Shown one piece after another: positions 61,307-64,000 of a stretch of DNA of 64,000 bases (position 1 is the first letter of the stretch; every line of letters starts with the position of its first letter). The notes below the pieces were generated by a model that made no database searches, was not told where the DNA came from, and was given only the letters and a program-made list of their open reading frames with translations. This DNA comes from JAFDCJ01 sp964527835 (lineage in GTDB: Bacteria; Desulfobacterota; Desulfobacteria; Desulfobacterales; JAFDCJ01). The position numbers were made by a program, and so were the translations under genes. The DNA lies in assembly GCA_964527835.1 (NCBI GenBank), contig CAZGNV010000009.1:1-64000 (forward strand), written 5' to 3'.

Positions 61307-61481
61307 CTGGGTGAAAATTAAGACGATAAAATGACTTTTTTTCCTTTAACCTAACAGGTTACTTGACTTTGCTTCTAAAATTATCTTAACTAGTTTATAT
61401 TATTACAATCTTTAACTTCGTCTTAATTTTCATGCAAGATTCAGGTAATAACGAATCTGAAATGGTTGTCAGGGCAGTCAT

Positions 61482-62150
61482 ATGAACATTGAATCCGTCG
61501 CCGATCAGGCCAAGCATCATATTGAAGTGTGGATCATCAAGGGTGAGTACGAACCCGGCCGGCAGCTCAAGGAGGAAGAAATCGCGGCGCGCCTGGGCAT
61601 CAGCCGCCCGCCGGTGCGCGAGGCCTTTAAACTGATGGAAGCCGAAGGGCTGGTGGTGCGCAGGCCGCGCCGGGGGGTTTTTGTCACCGAGATGACCACC
61701 AAAGATGTCTGGGAGGCCTATACTCTCAAGGCCGCCCTGTACGAGATGGCCGCCGAGCTGGCCCTTGAGAGCATTACCGGCACCCAGCTAAACAATCTGG
61801 AAAAGCTTGTAGAGCAAATGGAGCAGTGTGCCCGCGTGCAGCCTGTGGATCTGCTGCAGTACCAGGAGTATCACCAGGATTTTCATGATCGGATCATGGA
61901 TATTTCCGGCCATGAACGGTTGAAGAAAATTTCCAACAGCATTCATAACCAGGTCTGCCGCTTCAGCTACCGTTCGCTGCAAAACAGACCCCACCTTCAG
62001 GCCTCGGCTCGCTACCACCGGCAGATTCTGGAGGCGCTTCAAGCCAGAGACGCCCCCCGGACCTGCCGTCTGATGAAACAGCATGTTCTTGAGGCACTGA
62101 ATGTTTTGCTGGCGATGCCCGAGTTTCACCAGGAGGTCAGCGCCCGGTAA
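61482..62150 (+). CDS. GntR-family transcriptional regulator, FCD (FadR) subfamily (222 aa)
   Basis: The N-terminal winged helix-turn-helix (residues about 8-72) reads KEEEIAARLGISRPPVREAFKLMEAEGLVVRRPRRGVFV. The FCD ligand domain (about 80-210) contains the histidine/acidic metal sites, for example YHQDFHDRIMDISGH and ARYHRQILEAL. It probably senses a small carboxylate and controls neighbouring genes. A fitting palindrome lies over the promoter of the nicotinamidase gene upstream. The aldehyde dehydrogenase gene follows 96 bases downstream. Confidence 0.9.
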   Translation: MNIESVADQAKHHIEVWIIKGEYEPGRQLKEEEIAARLGISRPPVREAFKLMEAEGLVVRRPRRGVFVTEMTTKDVWEAYTLKAALYEMAAELALESITGTQLNNLEKLVEQMEQCARVQPVDLLQYQEYHQDFHDRIMDISGHERLKKISNSIHNQVCRFSYRSLQNRPHLQASARYHRQILEALQARDAPRTCRLMKQHVLEALNVLLAMPEFHQEVSAR

Positions 62151-62246
62151 AGCGCTGTCGCGCCGGCCGCAGATTGAAAAGCGTTTGTTTGCCGTCCGGC
62201 GATACGGGCGGTGCAAAGAAATATCGGTTCAGACAAGGAGAGGAAT

Positions 62247-63731
62247 ATGGCGTTGTTACCGGAAGTTCAAAAACATTACGGCAAACTGAAATTTTTCATT
62301 AACGGCAGCTGGGTGGAATCCGAATCGGACCGGGTATATGAAGATGTCAATCCGGCGACCGGTGAGGTGATCGCGGAATTTCCATCTGCCACGGACAATG
62401 AAATTGAGCAGGCCGTGCAGGCTGCCCAGGCCGCTCTGACCTCCTGGGGGGAGGTCCCGTTGAGGGACAAGGCCCGGTACCTGTTTGACCTGCGGGCCAA
62501 ATTCGAAACGCATTTTGATATGCTCTGTCGCGTTCTGGTGCAGGATCATGGCAGGACCATCGGCGAGGCCCGGGGGACCATTCGGCGGTGCATCGAAAAC
62601 ATTGAATCCGCCTGTTCCGCCCTGCTGCTGCTGACCCGGGGAGATTATGTGACCGACCTGGCCCGGGGTCTGGACCAGGCCCTGTACTGGGAGCCCCGGG
62701 GCGTGTTTTTAATTATCACCCCCAACAACATCCCCATGCATGCCTGGTCATCCTACGTGCCCTATGCCATTGCCAGCGGATGCCCGGTGATCGTCAGCCC
62801 GAGCAAAAACGACCCGGTGTGTCTGGATGCCATCTTCAAAGTGACCGGGGAAGTCGAAGGTTTTCCTCCCGGCTTGATGAACCTGGTCTATGGCGGCAGC
62901 AACGTCAACCAGAAAATATTGCGACATCCCCTGGTCAAGGGCGTCGGATTTATCGGTTCCACGGCGGTGGGCAAGGAACTTTTCACCCTGGCCGGAAAAC
63001 TGGGCAAAGAGGCCTCCATCAACGGCAACGGCAAAAATCACGTGGTGATCATGCCCGATTGCAACGCCGATGCGGTGGTGGATGGCCTGCTGCGCGGCTG
63101 TTACGGCATGAGCGGCCAGCGCTGCCTGGGGACCGACAATCTGCTGTTTGTGGGCGAAGCCTATGAAAAGGTCAAGGAAAAACTGATTGCCGCCTCGTCC
63201 GCCATGAAGCTGGGGTACGGCTTGGACGAGGCCACCGAGCTGGGGCCCATGGTTTCGGATGCAGGCCGTCAGAAGGTGCTGGATTTCATCGCAAAGGGGA
63301 TCGACGAGGGTGCAAAGCTTCTTCTTGACGGCCGCGGGGTCCGCGTTGCAGGCGGTGAAAAGGGCTTTTTCCTGGCCCCGACGATTTTCGACGAGGTTCA
63401 CCCGGACATGCACATTGCCCGGGTGGAGGCTTTCGGCCCGGTGGCCAACTTGATGCGTCCCCGCGACCTGGACCAGGCCCTGGACTGGATCAACAACAAG
63501 GACGACTATGGCCATTCCGCCTGTATTTTTACCACCGAAGGTCAGGTCGCCCGCCGGTTTATGAAGGAGGCGGATGTCGGCAATATCGGTATCAACGTGC
63601 CGGTGCCCCAGCCCTATGCATTTTTCCCCCTGGGATCCAAAAACGAGTCCGCGCTGGGCGTCGCCAAGTCGCGCATTGATTCCATCCGGCTGTTCCTGGA
63701 CCAGAAAACGGTCACCGAACGCTGGAGCTGA
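62247..63731 (+). CDS. Aldehyde dehydrogenase-family protein, methylmalonate-semialdehyde dehydrogenase-like (494 aa)
   Basis: ATG 62247 follows AAGGAGAGG. The substrate-tunnel and NAD-binding motifs are present (IITPNNIPMHAW; FIGSTAVGKELF), and the catalytic cysteine lies in GMSGQRCLGTDNL. The usual general-base Glu of the ELGGK motif is replaced (INGNGKNHVVIMPD), as in CoA-acylating methylmalonate-semialdehyde dehydrogenases, so it may make an acyl-CoA rather than a free acid. It is probably controlled by the GntR regulator upstream. The real aldehyde is unknown. Confidence 0.88.
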   Translation: MALLPEVQKHYGKLKFFINGSWVESESDRVYEDVNPATGEVIAEFPSATDNEIEQAVQAAQAALTSWGEVPLRDKARYLFDLRAKFETHFDMLCRVLVQDHGRTIGEARGTIRRCIENIESACSALLLLTRGDYVTDLARGLDQALYWEPRGVFLIITPNNIPMHAWSSYVPYAIASGCPVIVSPSKNDPVCLDAIFKVTGEVEGFPPGLMNLVYGGSNVNQKILRHPLVKGVGFIGSTAVGKELFTLAGKLGKEASINGNGKNHVVIMPDCNADAVVDGLLRGCYGMSGQRCLGTDNLLFVGEAYEKVKEKLIAASSAMKLGYGLDEATELGPMVSDAGRQKVLDFIAKGIDEGAKLLLDGRGVRVAGGEKGFFLAPTIFDEVHPDMHIARVEAFGPVANLMRPRDLDQALDWINNKDDYGHSACIFTTEGQVARRFMKEADVGNIGINVPVPQPYAFFPLGSKNESALGVAKSRIDSIRLFLDQKTVTERWS

Positions 63732-63861
63732 TCGCAGGCGGACCGGCGCCAGGCAGCCGCTGCAAGCTGGGCTGGCCGCCGTGCAGGTAACATTCAGGTG
63801 ATGCCCGGCGAGCGGGCCACGCAAACCGGCAATTGCCATTGATTTTATAAAGGAGGTCGCC

Positions 63862-64000
63862 ATGAGCGAAAGCAAACCCCAGGTTCGGTTGATTTACACC
63901 ATTGTCGAGGAAACGCTGGTGGATGGAACGGTTCGATTGGATACACCCACGCGTAAAGCTGCGGCTGCCGCCGTGTTCACCAATCCCTTCGCGGGAAAAT
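63862..64000 (+). CDS. DUF1185 (amino acid synthesis) family protein, N-terminal part only
   Basis: Starts at ATG 63862 behind AAAGGAGGTC and runs off the window end; 46 residues are visible. The sequence TIVEETLVDG and RKAAAAAVFTNPFAG matches the opening of DUF1185 proteins (PF06684). The family's activity is unknown to me. It lies 130 bases after the aldehyde dehydrogenase, probably in the same GntR-controlled unit. Confidence 0.75.
   Translation, partial: MSESKPQVRLIYTIVEETLVDGTVRLDTPTRKAAAAAVFTNPFAGK

Overview
The window (about 55-57 % GC by eye) looks like chromosome from an anaerobic Desulfobacterota bacterium, most plausibly a sulfate reducer of the Desulfobacteraceae/Desulfosarcina type. 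This is an inference. It rests on a periplasmic selenocysteine formate dehydrogenase, a second redox selenoprotein, both b and b' F0 stator genes in an F0 cluster without F1, fatty-acid/CoA and branched-chain amino acid transport genes, and several families of dispersed hairpin repeats between genes. No rRNA, tRNA, CRISPR array, phage or complete insertion sequence was seen.

Layout. 1-3262: two SDR oxidoreductases, a decayed acyl-CoA ligase start and an acyl-CoA synthetase. 3332-6813 (minus): 3-hydroxyisobutyrate dehydrogenase-like enzyme, a D-lactate/glycolate oxidase-like flavoprotein with an apparent in-frame deletion, and an MFS carrier. 6982-10220: FecR protein, YihY/BrkB membrane protein and a MetE/UroD-fold protein. 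10415-16188: peptide ABC transporter in the order D-F-A-B-C. 16231-18230: cupin, lipoprotein, cytidylate kinase-like protein. 18310-22113 (minus): a complete F0 gene set without F1. 22204-28407: second cytidylate kinase-like protein, tandem universal stress protein, response regulator and two PAS sensor kinases. 28471-36422: NhaD antiporter, then a thiol-redox block (UxxC selenoprotein, peroxiredoxin, TlpA, DsbD) around an MscS channel. 35553-40402: formate dehydrogenase A (UGA-containing), B and E. 40888-43527: metK-ahcY. 43627-47340: a foreign-looking AAA/DUF4143 ATPase, an LPP20-like protein and NAD kinase. 47591-59954: two back-to-back branched-chain amino acid (Liv) transporters with a frameshifted beta-helix membrane protein inside the second. 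60449-64000: nicotinamidase, GntR regulator, aldehyde dehydrogenase and the start of a DUF1185 gene.

The most unusual item is the F0 cluster. Beside a normal 82-residue c subunit with the two-carboxylate, Na+-type motif (E32, E65) lies a 324-residue F-type c protein made of four hairpins. Only the first keeps the ion-binding glutamates; at the equivalent outer-helix site the other three have glutamine (Q145, Q226, Q307). If built into the ring it would lower the ion-to-ATP ratio, like V-type rotors but in an F-type setting.

Other points worth a second look are the UPFC selenoprotein, an A-AAA-AAC slippery frameshift in the beta-helix gene, the flavoprotein lacking about 85 residues, and two families of intergenic elements whose stems vary while their loop sequences stay fixed.
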